Source: Xanthostigma xanthostigma (lineage: Eukaryota; Arthropoda; Insecta; Raphidioptera; Raphidiidae). Taken from it: a DNA stretch of 64,000 nucleotides. The DNA is taken from NCBI GenBank assembly GCA_963575645.1, contig OY754467.1, positions 25,168,501-25,232,500 of the forward strand. Reading direction: 5' to 3'. Positions 31,940-45,500 of the stretch are shown one piece after another. The translations under genes were made by a program, and so were the position numbers. How positions within the stretch are numbered: position 1 is the stretch's first letter; the number at the start of each line of letters is the position of its first letter. The notes under the pieces are model-generated. The model worked only from the letters and a program-made list of their open reading frames with translations, was not told the DNA's origin and made no database searches.

Positions 31940-33554
31940 TCTCTATTAATTAAAACGCTTAATTTTGAAAAAAAAAAGTTTCAAGTTTATGGAAATGGAA
32001 GTGGTTGGAGGAAAAAATTCACCAAAAAACGGCCGAGAGTGGACTATACTCTGCTCGGTATAGGGGTCTCGGCATGTCTTGCATTTGAGGGGCGTAGCCC
32101 CTGTGATTTTTCAAAGTGGACCCTCGCGTAGGTAAGGATAACACGGGGACGACTTTTCAAACGCTCCGCTAAAATCGAGAAAAAATCGCTCGCGGTTGAA
32201 TTTTATCGGAAACTGACGACATTTTTGCGCTCCTTCGATGAGATGCGAGTCTGGACGGTTTTCGGCTGAAATTCGGTCGACTTTTGTCGAAATAAAATTT
32301 CCCATATGATTCACCCGGCGCGGGAAATCGCTCATATCTCGGTTGATATTGATGCACAATGAAAAAATCTAACTGGAAAGTGTAGTAGAAGCGTTGAAAA
32401 CGACTTTTTTATAGCGATTTATTCGCCGACAAAAGTCGGCGTGATTGATTTTTTTCGGCATTTCTTAGACGGTGAAGTGGTGGGTTTCGCTAGGACCATG
32501 TCAAAATTTTGAAAAGATCACCGTCTAACCTTTACGGAAATTTAACATGCGACGACGAATCGAGACTATTGTATGACTCACGTCGCTAAACAATCCCTAA
32601 GTACGAGTGAGACAAAAAAATTATAGTTTGTCGCGTATTCGTTCGGCGAAATGAGACAATTTTTGTTTGAAAATCGAAATTAAAAATAACTGACTGTCTA
32701 AAAATTCAAAAAATTTTAGCTGTCACTTTGCCATTGAATCGCATAATTAAGCATTATTATGGATTTTGGATCGAAACTTTTTGTCAACATTATGTAAATT
32801 GAGAAATGTAGAATCTTTTGAGAGACATCCGACGGCGCATTAATCGATTTAATATGACGAATATTCAAATCTTAAAACCACCAAGGGGCAGGCGTATACG
32901 TAACGAGTGCAAAAGAGATGCAAGAGAAAGTATCTCGCTTCTGTTTTCAATAGCTAAAATGTGACATTTGAAGTTGAAAACAATAGATAATGAAATTATT
33001 TCCCTTTGATGAGCTGTCAGTTGACGTAAAGAAATTGGTAATTTTCAGCAAAGTAATTGTTAAGCGTACATATTTTAACAAATATGAATGAAATGGCAAT
33101 TTTAGATTGTCTCATAATGGTCGCGCGTAGTCGACACTTTAAAAATACACGCGGCCAAAGCAATGAACAGGAACTGAAGTAAAATTGCCGCGAAAATTCA
33201 AATTATTCGAGGTATGTTAAATTTATATTTTATTTTGAAAATTAAGAGATAATTGCCATCTACAGGATGACTGTGTTGTAATTAAATGCTTATTAAATAT
33301 CGATTCATAGTTTCAATACGGTTTTTGACCGAATATATTCCAAAAATAAACACACAAAATATACACTATACTCCTTTTTGTCCATACAAAATATTATGTC
33401 ATCTGTAGAAATCAAAATGGCTAATGACAAAAATATATTCTACAAAAATAAACGAAATAGGATAAATGGTTATAACTTAGCGGGATAAATATTAGCATGC
33501 AGGTTGTGTACAAGATTTTTCTTCAAATAAGTGACATTTTGGTCATTTCAATAT
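31940..33554 (+). mobile_element. Helitron-like dispersed repeat, copy 2
   Basis: This is colinear with 5995-7669 from the same TCTCTATTAATTAAAACGC start, with a deletion of about 33 bp near 32350 and scattered substitutions. It includes the hairpin AGGGGC-GTA-GCCCCT (32088-32102) and the CGCCGAC-AAAA-GTCGGCG hairpin (32424-32441). Homology to copy 1 stops at 33554 and the satellite array begins at the next base. No replication protein is encoded. Confidence 0.6.
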
Positions 33555-36500
33555 GTAGGCAAAATTGCTTTATTTCATGAAGGTAAGTCCACTTACACTA
33601 TAACATTCAGGTTTGGATCATTCTCTCATAAGAAAATGCAAACTGCATATTAACCATTCTTTTAACGCAGACAAGCAGTTTTTACATGCTTCACGACAAT
33701 TAGGTGCAAATGAGTTCTAATAGGCAATATTGCTTTATTTTACAATGGTTAGTCTACTTACACTACAACATTCAGGTTTGGATCATTCTCTAATAAGAAA
33801 GTGCAAACTGCATATTAACCATTATTTTAACGCATACATGCAGTTTTTACATGTTTTACGACAATTAGGTGCAAATAAGTCCTTAAAAACAAAATTGTTT
33901 TACTTCACAAAGGTAAGTCTACTTTCACTATAACATTCAGGTTTGGATCATTCTCTCATAAGAAAATGCAAACTGCATATTAACCATTATTTTAACGCAT
34001 ACATGCAGTTTTTACATGCTTCACGACAATTAGGTGCAAATGACTCCTTATAGGCAAAATTGCTTTATTTCATGAAGGTAAGTCCACTTACACTATAACA
34101 TTAAGGTTTGGATCATTCTCTCATAAGAAAATGCAAACTGCATATTAACCATTATTTTGACGCATACAAGCAGTTTTTACATGCTTTATGACAATCAGGT
34201 GCAAATGAATCCTTATAGGCAAAATTGCTTTATTTCATGAAGGTAAGTCTACTTACACTATAACGTTCAGGTTTGGATCATTTTCTCATAAGAAAATGCA
34301 AACTGCATATTAACCATTATTTTAACGCAGACAAGCAGTTTATACATGCTTCACGACAATTAGGTGCAAATGAGTCCTTATAGGCAAAATTGCTTTATTT
34401 CATAAAGGTAAGTCTACTTACACTATAACATTCAGGTTTGGATCATTCTTTCATAAGAAAATGCAAACTGCATATTAACCATTATTTTGACGCATACAAG
34501 CAGTTTTTACATGCTTTATGACAGTCAGGTGCAAATGAGTCCTTATAGGCAAAATTGCTTTATTTCATAAAGGTAAGTCTACTTACACTATAACGTTCAG
34601 GTTTGGATCATTCTCCAATAAGAAAGTGCAAACTGCATATTAACCATTATTTTAACGCATACATGCAGTTTTTACATGCTTTATGACAATTAGGTGCAAA
34701 TGAGTCCTAATAGGCAAAATAGCTTTATTTCATGAAGGTAGGTCTACTTACACTATAACATTCAGGTTTGGATCATTCTCTCATAAGAAAATGCAAACTG
34801 CATATTAATAATTATTTTAACGCATACAAGCAGTTTTTATATGCTTTATGACATTTAGGTGCAAATGAGTCCTTATAGGCAAAATTGCTTTATTTCATGA
34901 AGGTAAGTCTACTTACACTAAAACATTCAGGTTTGGATAATTCTCTCATAAGAAAATGCAAACTGCATATTAACCATCATTTAAACGCAGACAAGCAGTT
35001 TTTACATGCTTCACGACAATTAGGTGCAAATGAGGCCTTATAGGCAAAATTGCTTTATTTTACAAAGGTAAGTCTACTTACACTATAACATTCAGGTTTG
35101 GATCATTCTCTCATAAGTAAATGCAAACTGCATATTTACCATTATTTTAACGCAGACAAGCAGTTTTCACATGATTAACGACAATTAGGTAGAAATGAGT
35201 CCTTATAGGCAAAATTTCTTTATTTCACAAAGGTAAGTTTAATTACACTAAAACATTCAGGTTTGAATCATTCTCTCATAAGAAAAAGCAAACTACATAT
35301 TAACCATTATTTTAACGCATACAAGCAGTTTTTACATGCTTCACGACAATTAGGTGCAAATGAGTCCTTATAGGCAAAATTGCTTTATTTTACAAAGGTA
35401 AATCTATTTACACTATAACATTCAGGTTTGGATCATTTTCTCAAAAGAAAATGCAAACTGATCATTTCCTATTATTTTTAATCAGACAAGCAGTTTTTAC
35501 ATGCTTTATGACAATTAGGTGCAAATGAGTCCTTATAGGCTAAATTGCTTTATTTCACAAAGGAGGGTTTACTTACACTAAAACATTCAGGTTTGGATCA
35601 TTCTCTCATAAGAAAAAGCAAACTGCATATTAACCATTATTTTAACGCATACAAGCAGTTTTTACATGCTTTATGACAATTATTTGCAAATGAGTCCTTA
35701 TAGGCAAAATTGCTTTATTTCATGAAGGTAAGTCTATTTACACTATAACATTCAGGTTTAGATCATTCTCTCATAAGAAAATGGGAACTGCATATTTAAC
35801 GCAGACAAACAGTTTTTACATGCTTTACGACAATTAGGTGCAAATGAGTCCTTATTGGCATAATTGCTTTATTTCATGAAGGTAAGTTTAATTACACTAA
35901 AACATTCAGGTTTGGATCATTCTCTCATAAGAAATGGCAAACTGCATATTAACCATTATTTTAAAGCATACAAGCAGTTTTTACATGCTTTATGACAATT
36001 AGGGGCAAATGAGTCCATATAGGCAAAATTGCTTTATTTCAGTATGGTAAGTCTATTTACACTATAACATTCAGGTTTGGATCATTCTCTCATAAGAAAA
36101 TGCGAACTACATATAAACCATTATTTTAACGCAGACAAGCAGTTTTTACATGCTTTACGATGATTAGGTGCAAATGAGTCCTTATAGGCAAAATTGCTTT
36201 ATTTCATGAAATTAAGTCTATTTACACTATAACATTCAGGTTTGGATCATTCTCTCATAAGAAAATGCAAACTGCATAATAAACATTATTTTAACGCAGA
36301 CAAGCAGTTTTTACATGCTTCACGAAAATTAGGTGCAAATGAGTCCTTATAGGCAAAATTGCTTTATTTCATGAAGGTAAGTCTATTTACACTATAACAT
36401 TCAGGTTTGGATCATTCTCTCATAAGAAAATGCAAACTGCATATTAACCATTATTTTAACGCAGCAAGCAGTTTTTACATGCTTTACGACAGTTAGGTGC

Positions 36501-39500
36501 AAATGAGTCCTTATAGGCAAAATTGCTTTAATTCATGGAGGTAAGTCTATTTACACTATAACATTCAGGTTTGGATCATTCTCTCATAAGAAAATGCAAA
36601 CTGCATATTAACCATTATTTTAACGCACACAAGCAGTTTTTACATGCTTTATGACAATTAGGTGCAAATGAGTCCTTATAGGCAAAATTGCTTTATTTCA
36701 TAAAGGTAAGTCTATTTACACTATAACATTCAGTTTTGGATCATTCTCTCATAATAAAATGCAAACTGCATATTAACCATTCTTTTAACGCAGACAAGCA
36801 GTTTTTACATGCTTTACGACAATTAGGTGCAAATGAGTCCTTATAGGCAAAATTGCTTATTTCACAAAGGTAAGTTTACTTACACTAAAACATTCAGGTT
36901 TGGATCATTCTCCCATAAGAAAAAGCAAACTGCATATTAACCATTATTTTAACGCATACAAGCAGTTTTTACATGCTTTATTACAATTAGGTGCAAATGA
37001 GTCCTTATAGGCAAAATTGCTTAATTTCATAAAAGTAAGTCTATTTACACTATAACATTTAGGTTTGGATCATTCTCTCATAAGAAAATGCAAACTGCAT
37101 ATTAACCATTATTTTAACGCATACAAGCAGTTTTACATGCTTCACGACAATTAGGTGCAAATGAGTCCTTATAGGCAAAATTGCTTTATTTCATGAAGGT
37201 AAGTCTATTTACACTATAACATTCAGGTTTGGATCATTCTCTCATAAGAAAATGCAAACTGCATATTAACCATTATTTTAACGCAGCAAGCATTTTTTAC
37301 ATGCTTTACGACAGTTAGGTGCAAATGAGTCCTTATAGGCAAAATTGCTTTAATTCATGGAGGTAAGTCTATTTACACTATAACATTCAGGTTTGGATCA
37401 TTCTCTCATAAGAAAAAGCAAACTGCATATTAACCATTATTTTAACGCATACAAGCAGTTTTTACATGCTTTATGACAATTAGGTGCAAATGAGTCCTTA
37501 TAGGCAAAATTGCTTAATTTCATAAAAGTAAGTCTATTTACACTATAACATTTAGGTTTGGATCATTCTCTCATAAGAAAATGCAAACTGCATATTAACC
37601 ATTATTTTAACGCAGACAAGCAGTTTTTACATGCTTCACGACAATTAGGTGCAAATGAGTCCTTATAGGCAAAATTGCTTTATTTCACAGAGGTAAGTCT
37701 ACTTACACTATAACATTCAGGTTTGAATCATTCTTTCATAAGAAAAAGCAAACTGCATATTAACCATTATTTTAACGCATACAAGCAGTTTTTACATGCT
37801 TTATGACAATTAGGTGCAAATGATTCCTTATAGGCAAAATTGCTCTATTTCATGAAGGTAAGTCTATTTACACTATATCATTCAGGTTTGGATCATTCTC
37901 TAATAAGAAAATGCAAACTGCATATTAACTATTATTTTAACGCATACAGGCAGTTTTTACATGCTTTATGACAATTAGGTGCAAATGAGTCCTTATAGGC
38001 AAAATTGCTTTATTTCATAAAGGTAAGTCTACTTACACTATAACATTTTGGATTGGATCATTCTCTCATAAGAAAATGTAAACTGCATATTAACCATTAT
38101 TTTAACGCATACAAGCAGTTTTTACATGCTTTACGACTATTAGGTGCAAATGAGTCCTTATAGGCAAAATTGCTTTATTTCATAAAGGTAAGTCTATTTA
38201 CACTATAACATTCAGGTTTGGTTCATTCTCTCATAAAAAAATGCAAACTGCATATTAACCATTATTTTAACGCAGACAAGCAGTTTTTACATGCTTTACG
38301 ACAATTAGGTGCAAATGAGTCCTTATAGGCAAAATTGCTTTATTTCACAAAGGAGTGTTTACTTATTCTAATACATTCAGGTTTGGATCATTCTCTCATA
38401 AGAAAAAGCAAACTGCATATTAAACATTATTTTCACGCATACAAGCAGTTTTTACGTGCTTTATGACAATTAGGTGCAAATGAGTCCTTATAGGCAAAAT
38501 TGCTTTATTTCATAAAGGTTAGTCTACTTACACTATAACATTTTGGATTGGATCATTCTCTCATAAGAAAATGTAAACTGCATATTAACCATTATTTTAA
38601 CGCATACAAGCAGTTTTTACATGCTTTACGACTATTAGGTGCAAATGAGTCCTTATAGGCAAAATTGCTTTATTTCATAAAGGTAAGTCTATTTACACTA
38701 TAACATTCAGGTTTGGTTCATTCTCTCATAAAAAAATGCAAACTGCATATTAACCATTATTTTAACGCAGACAAGCAGTTTTTACATGCTTTACGACAAT
38801 TAGGTGCAAATGAGTCCTTATAGGCAAAATTGCTTTATTTCATAAAGGTTAGTCTTTTTACACTATAACATTCAGGTTTGGATCATTCTCTCATAAGAAA
38901 ATGCAAACTGCATATTAACCATTATTTTAACGCAGCAAGCAGTTTTTACATGCTTTACGACAATTTGGTGCAAATGAGTCCTTATAGGCAAAATTGCTTT
39001 ATTTCACAAAGGTAAGTTTACTTACACTAAAACATTCAGCTTTGGATCATTCTCTCATAAGAAAAAGCAAACTGCATATTAACCATTATTTTAACGCATA
39101 CAAGCAGTTTTTACATGCTTTATGACAATTAGGTGCAAATGAGTCCTTATAGGCAAAATTGCTTAATTTCATAAAGGTAAGTCTATTTATACTATAACAT
39201 TTAGGTTTGGATCATTCTCTCATAAGAAAATGCAAACTGCATATTAACCATTATTTTAACGCAGACAAGCAGTTTTTACATGCTTCACGACAATTAGGTG
39301 CAAATGAGTCCTTATAGGCAAAATTGCTTTATTTCACAGAGGTAAGTCTACTTACACTATAACATTCAGCTTTAAATCATTCTTTCATAAGAAAAAGCAA
39401 ACTGCATATTAACCATTATTTTAACGCATACAAGCAGTTTTTACATGCTTTATGACAATTAGGTGCAAATGATTCCTTATAGGCAAAATTGCTTTATTTC

Positions 39501-42500
39501 ATGAAGGTAAGTCTATTTACACTATATCATTCAGGTTTGGATCATTCTCTCATAAGAAAATGCAAACTGCATATTAACTATTATTTTAACGCATACAGGC
39601 AGTTTTTACATGCTTTATGACAATTAGGTGCAAATGAGTCCTTATAGGCAAAATTGCTTAATTTCATAAAGGTAAGTCTATTTACACTATAACATTTAGG
39701 TTTGGATCATTCTCTCATAATAAAAAGCAAACTGCATATTAACCATTCTTTTAACGCAGACAAGCAGTTTTTACATGCTTTACGACAATTAGATGCAAAT
39801 GAGTCCTTATAGGCAAAATTGCTTTATTTCAAAAAGGTAAGTTTACTTACACTAAAACATTCCGGTTTGGATCATTCTCTCATAAGAAATGGCAAACTGC
39901 ATATTAACCATTATTTTAAAGCATACAAGCAGTTTTTACATGCTTTATGACAATTAGGGGCAAATGAGTCCATATAGGCAAAATTGCTTTATTTCAGTAA
40001 GGTAAGTCTATTTACACTATAACATTCAGGTTTGGATCATTCTCTCATAAGAAAATGCGAACTACATATAAACCATTATTTTAACGCAGACAAGCAGTTT
40101 TTACATGCTTTACGATGATTAGGTGCAAATTAGTCCTTATAGGCAAAATTGCTTTATTTCATAAAGGTAAGTCTATTTACACTATAACATTCAGGTTTGG
40201 ATAATTCTCTCATAAGAAAATGCAAACTGCATATTAACCATTATTTTAACGCAGACAAGCATTTTTTACATGCTTCACGACAATTAGGTGCAAATGAGTC
40301 CTTATAGGCAAAATTGCTTTATTTCATGAAATTAAGTCTATTTACACTATAACATTCAGGTTTGGATCATTCTCTTATAAGAAAATGCAAACTGCATAAT
40401 AAACATTTTTTTAACGCAGACAAGCAGTTTTTACATGCTTCACGAAAATTAGGTGCAAATGAGTCCTTATAGGCAAAATTGCTTTATTTCATGAAGGTAA
40501 GTCTATTTACACTATAACATTCAGGTTTGGATCATTCTCTCATAAGAAAATGCAAACTGCATATTAACCATTATTTTAACGCATACATGCAGTTTTTACA
40601 TGCTTTATGACAATTAGGTGCAAATGAGTCCTAATAGGCAAAATAGCTTTATTTCATGAAGGTAGGTCTACTTACACTATAACATTCAGGTTTGGATCAT
40701 TCTCTCATAAGAAAATGCAAACTGCATATTAATAATTATTTTAACGCATACAAGCAGTTTTTATATGCTTTATGACATTTAGGTGCAAATGAGTCCTTAT
40801 AGGCAAAATTGATTTACTTAATGAAGGTAAGTCTACTTACACTATAACATTCAGGTTTGGATCATTTTCTCAAAAGATAATGCAAACTGATCATTTCCTA
40901 TTATTTTCACGCAGACAAGCAGTATTTAAATGCTTTATGACAATTAGGTGCAAATGTGTCCTTATAGGCAAAATTGCTTTATTTCATGAAGGTAAGTCTA
41001 CTTACACTAAAACATTCAGGTTTGGATAATTCTCTCATAAGAAAATGCAAACTGCATATTAACCATCATTTAAACGCAGACAAGCAGTTTTTACATGCTT
41101 CACGACAATTAGGTGCAATTAATGAGGCCTTATAGGCAAAATTGCTTTATTTTACAAAGGTAAGTCTACTTACACTATAACATTCAGGTTTGGATCATTC
41201 TCTCATAAGTAAATGCAAACTGCATATTTACCATTATTTTAACGCAGACAAGCAGTTTTCACATAATTAACGACAATTAGGTAGAAATGAGTCCTTATAG
41301 GCAAAATTTCTTTATTTCACAAAGGTAACTTTAATTACACTAAAACATTCAGGTTTGAATCATTCTCTCATAAGAAAAAGCAAACTACATATTAACCATT
41401 ATTTTAACGCATACAAGCAGTTTTTACATGCTTCACGACAATTAGGTGCAAATGAGTCCTTATAGGCAAAATTGCTTTATTTTACAAAGGTAAATCTATT
41501 TACACTATAACATTCAGGTTTGGATCATTTTCTCAAAAGAAAATGCAAACTGATCATTTCCTATTATTTTTAATCAGACAAGCAGTTTTTACATGCTTTA
41601 TGACAATTAGGTGCAAATGAGTCCTTATAGGCTAAATTGCTTTATTTCACAAAGGTAAGTTTACTTACACTAAAACATTCAGGTTTGGATCATTCTCTCA
41701 TAAGAAAAAGCAAACTGCATATTAACCATTATTTGAACGCATACAAGCAGTTTTTACATGCTTTATGACAATTATTTGCAAATGAGTCCTTATAGGCAAA
41801 ATTGCTTTATTTCATGAAGGTAAGTCTATTTACACTATAACATTCAGGTTTAGATCATTCTCTCATAAGAAAATGCGAACTGCATATTAACCATTATTTT
41901 AACGCATACAAGCAGTTTTTACATGCTTTATGACAATTAGGGGCAAATGAGTCTTTATAGGCAAAATTGCTTTATTTCATGAAGGTAGGTCTATTTACAC
42001 TATAACATTCAGGTTTAGATCATTCTCTCATAAGAAAATGCGAACTGCATATTAACCATTATTTTAACGCAGACAAGCAGTTTTTACATGCTTTACGTCA
42101 ATTACGTGCAAATGAGTCCTTATAGGCAAAAGTGCTTTATTTTACAAAAAAAGTCTATTAACACTATAACATTTAGGTTTGGATCATTCTCTCATAAGAA
42201 AATTCAAACTGCATATTAACCATTATTTTAACGCATACATGCAGTTTTTACATGCTTTATGACAATTAGGTGCAAATGAGTCCTTATAGGCAAAATTGCT
42301 TTATTTCATAAAGGTAAGTCTATTTACACTATAGCATTCAGGTTTGGATCATTCTCTCATAAGAAAAAGCAAACTGCATATTAACCATTATTTTAACGCA
42401 TACAAGCAGTTTTTACATGCTTTATGACAATTAGGGGCAAATGAGTCTTTATAGGCAAAATTGCTTTATTTCATGAAGGTAGGTCTATTTACACTATAAC

Positions 42501-45500
42501 ATTCAGGTTTAGATCATTCTCTCATAAGAAAATGCGAACTGCATATTAATCATTATTTTAACGCAGACAAGCAGTTTTTACATGCTTTACGTCAATTACG
42601 TGCAAATGAGTCCTTATAGGCAAAATTGCTTTATTTCACAAAGGTAAGTTTAATTACACTAAAACATTCAGGTTTGAATCATTCTCTCATAAGAAAAAGC
42701 AAACTGCATATTAACCATTATTTTAACGCATACAAGCAGTTTTTACATGCTTTATGACAATTAGGGGCAAATGAGTCTTTATAGGCAAAATTGCTTTATT
42801 TCATGAAGGTAGGTCTATTTACACTATAACATTCAGGTTTAGATCATTCTCTCATAAGAAAATGCAAACTGCATATTAACCATTATTTTAACGCATACAA
42901 GCAGTTTTTACATGCTTTACGTCAATTACGTGCAAATGAGTCCTTATAGGCAAAAGTGCTTTATTTTACAAAAAAAGTCTATTAACACTATAACATTTAG
43001 GTTTGGATCATTCTCTCATAAGAAAATTCAAACTGCATATTAACCATTATTTTAACGCATACATGCAGTTTTTACATGCTTTATGACAATTAGGTGCAAA
43101 TGAGTCCTTATAGGCAAAATTGCTTTATTTCATAAAGGTAAGTCTATTTACACTATAGCATTCAGGTTTGGATCATTCTCTCATAAGAAAATGCAAACTG
43201 CATATTTACCATTTTTTAACGCAGACAAGCAGTTTTTACATGCTTAACGACAATTAGGTGCAAATGAGTCCTTATAGGCAAAATTTCTTTATTTCACAAA
43301 GGTAACTCTACTTACACTATAACATTCAGGTTTGGATCAGTCTCTCATAAAAAAATGCAAACTGCATATTTACTATCATTTTCACGCAGACAAGCAGTTT
43401 TTACATGCTTCACGACAATTAGGTGCAAATGAGTCCTTATAGGCAAAATTGCTTTATTTTACAAAGGTAAATCTATTTACACTATAACATTCAGGTTTGG
43501 ATCATTTTCTCAAAAGAAAATGCAAACGGATCATTTCCTATTATTTTTAATCAGACAAGCAGTTTTTACATGCTTTATGACAATTAGGTGCAAATGAGTC
43601 CTTATAGGCTAAATTGCTTTATTTCACAAAGGAGGGTTTACTTACACTAAAACATTCAGGTTTGGATCATTCTCTCATAAGAAAAAGCAAACTGCATATT
43701 AACCATTATTTTAACGCATACAAGCAGTTTTTACATGCTTTATGACAATTATTTGCAAATGAGTCCTTATAGGCAAAATTGCTTTATTTCATGAAGGTAA
43801 GTCTATTTACACTATAACATTCAGGTTTAGATCATTCTCTCATAAGAAAATGGGAACTGCATATTTAACGCAGACAAGCAGTTTTTACATGCTTTACGAC
43901 AATTAGGTGCAAATGAGTCCTTATTGGCATAATTGCTTTATTTCATGAAGGTAAGTTTAATTACACTAAAACATTCAGGTTTGGATCATTCTCTCATAAG
44001 AAATGGCAAACTGCATATTAACCATTATTTTAAAGCATACAAGCAGTTTTTACATGCTTTATGACAATTAGGGGCAAATGAGTCCATATAGGCAAAATTG
44101 CTTTATTTCAGTAAGGTAAGTCTATTTACACTATAACATTCAGGTTTGGATCATTCTCTCATAAGAAAATGCGAACTACATATAAACCATTATTTTAACG
44201 CAGACAAGCAGTTTTTACATGCTTTACGATGATTAGGTGCAAATGAGTCCTTATAGGCAAAATTGCTTTATTTCATAAAGGTAAGTCTATTTACACTATA
44301 ACATTCAGGTTTGGATAATTCTCTCATAAGAAAATGCAAACTGCATATTAACCATTATTTTAACGCAGACAAGCATTTTTTACATGCTTCACGACAATTA
44401 GGTGCAAATGAGTCCTTATAGGCAAAATTGCTTTATTTCATGAAATTAAGTCTATTTACACTATAACATTCAGGTTTGGATCATTCTCTCATAAGAAAAT
44501 GCAAACTGCATAATAAACATTATTTTAACGCAGACAAGCAGTTTTTACATGCTTTACGACAGTTAGGTGCAAATGAGTCCTTATAGGCAAAATTGCTTTA
44601 ATTCATGGAGATAAGTCTATTTACACTATAACATTCAGGTTTGGATCATTCTCTCATAAGAAAATGCAAACTGCATATTAATCATTATTTTTAACGCACA
44701 CAAGCAGTTTTTACATGCTTTATGACAATTAGGTGCAAATGAGTCCTTATAGGCAAAATTGCTTTATTTCATAAAGGTAAGTCTATTTACACTATAACAT
44801 TCAGTTTTGGATCATTCTCTCATAATAAAATGCAAACTGCATATTAACCATTCTTTTAACGCAGACAAGCAGTTTTTACATGCTTTACGACAATTAGGTG
44901 CAAATGAGTCCTTATAGGCAAAATTGCTTTATTTCACAAAGGTAAGTTTACTTACACTAAAACATTCAGGTTTGGATCATTCTCTCATAAGAAAAAGCAA
45001 ACTGCATATTAACCATTATTTTAACGCATACAAGCAGTTTTTACATGCTTTATGACAATTAGGTGCAAATGAGTCCTTATAGGCAAAATTGCTTAATTTC
45101 ATAAAAGTAAGTCTATTTACACTATAACATTTAGGTTTGGATCATTCTCTCATAAGAAAATGCAAACTGCATATTAACCATTATTTTAACGCAGCAAGCA
45201 GTTTTTACATGCTTTACGACAGTTAGGTGCAAATGAGTCCTTATAGGCAAAATTGCTTTAATTCATGGAGGTAAGTCTATTTACACTATAACATTCAGGT
45301 TTGGATCATTCTCTCATAAGAAAATGCAAACTGCATATTAACCATTATTTTAACGCACACAAGCAGTTTTTACATGCTTTATGACAATTAGGTGCAAATG
45401 AGTCCTTACAGGCCAAATTGCTTTATTTCATGAAGGTAAGTCTATTTACACTATAACATTCAGGTTTGGATCATTCTCTCATAAGAAAAAATAAACTGCA

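Noticed and set aside
33730-33933. Open frame of 67 codons in the satellite, and another at 62434-62682
   Set aside because: They are chance frames within tandem repeats and the non-satellite insert, with no conserved protein.
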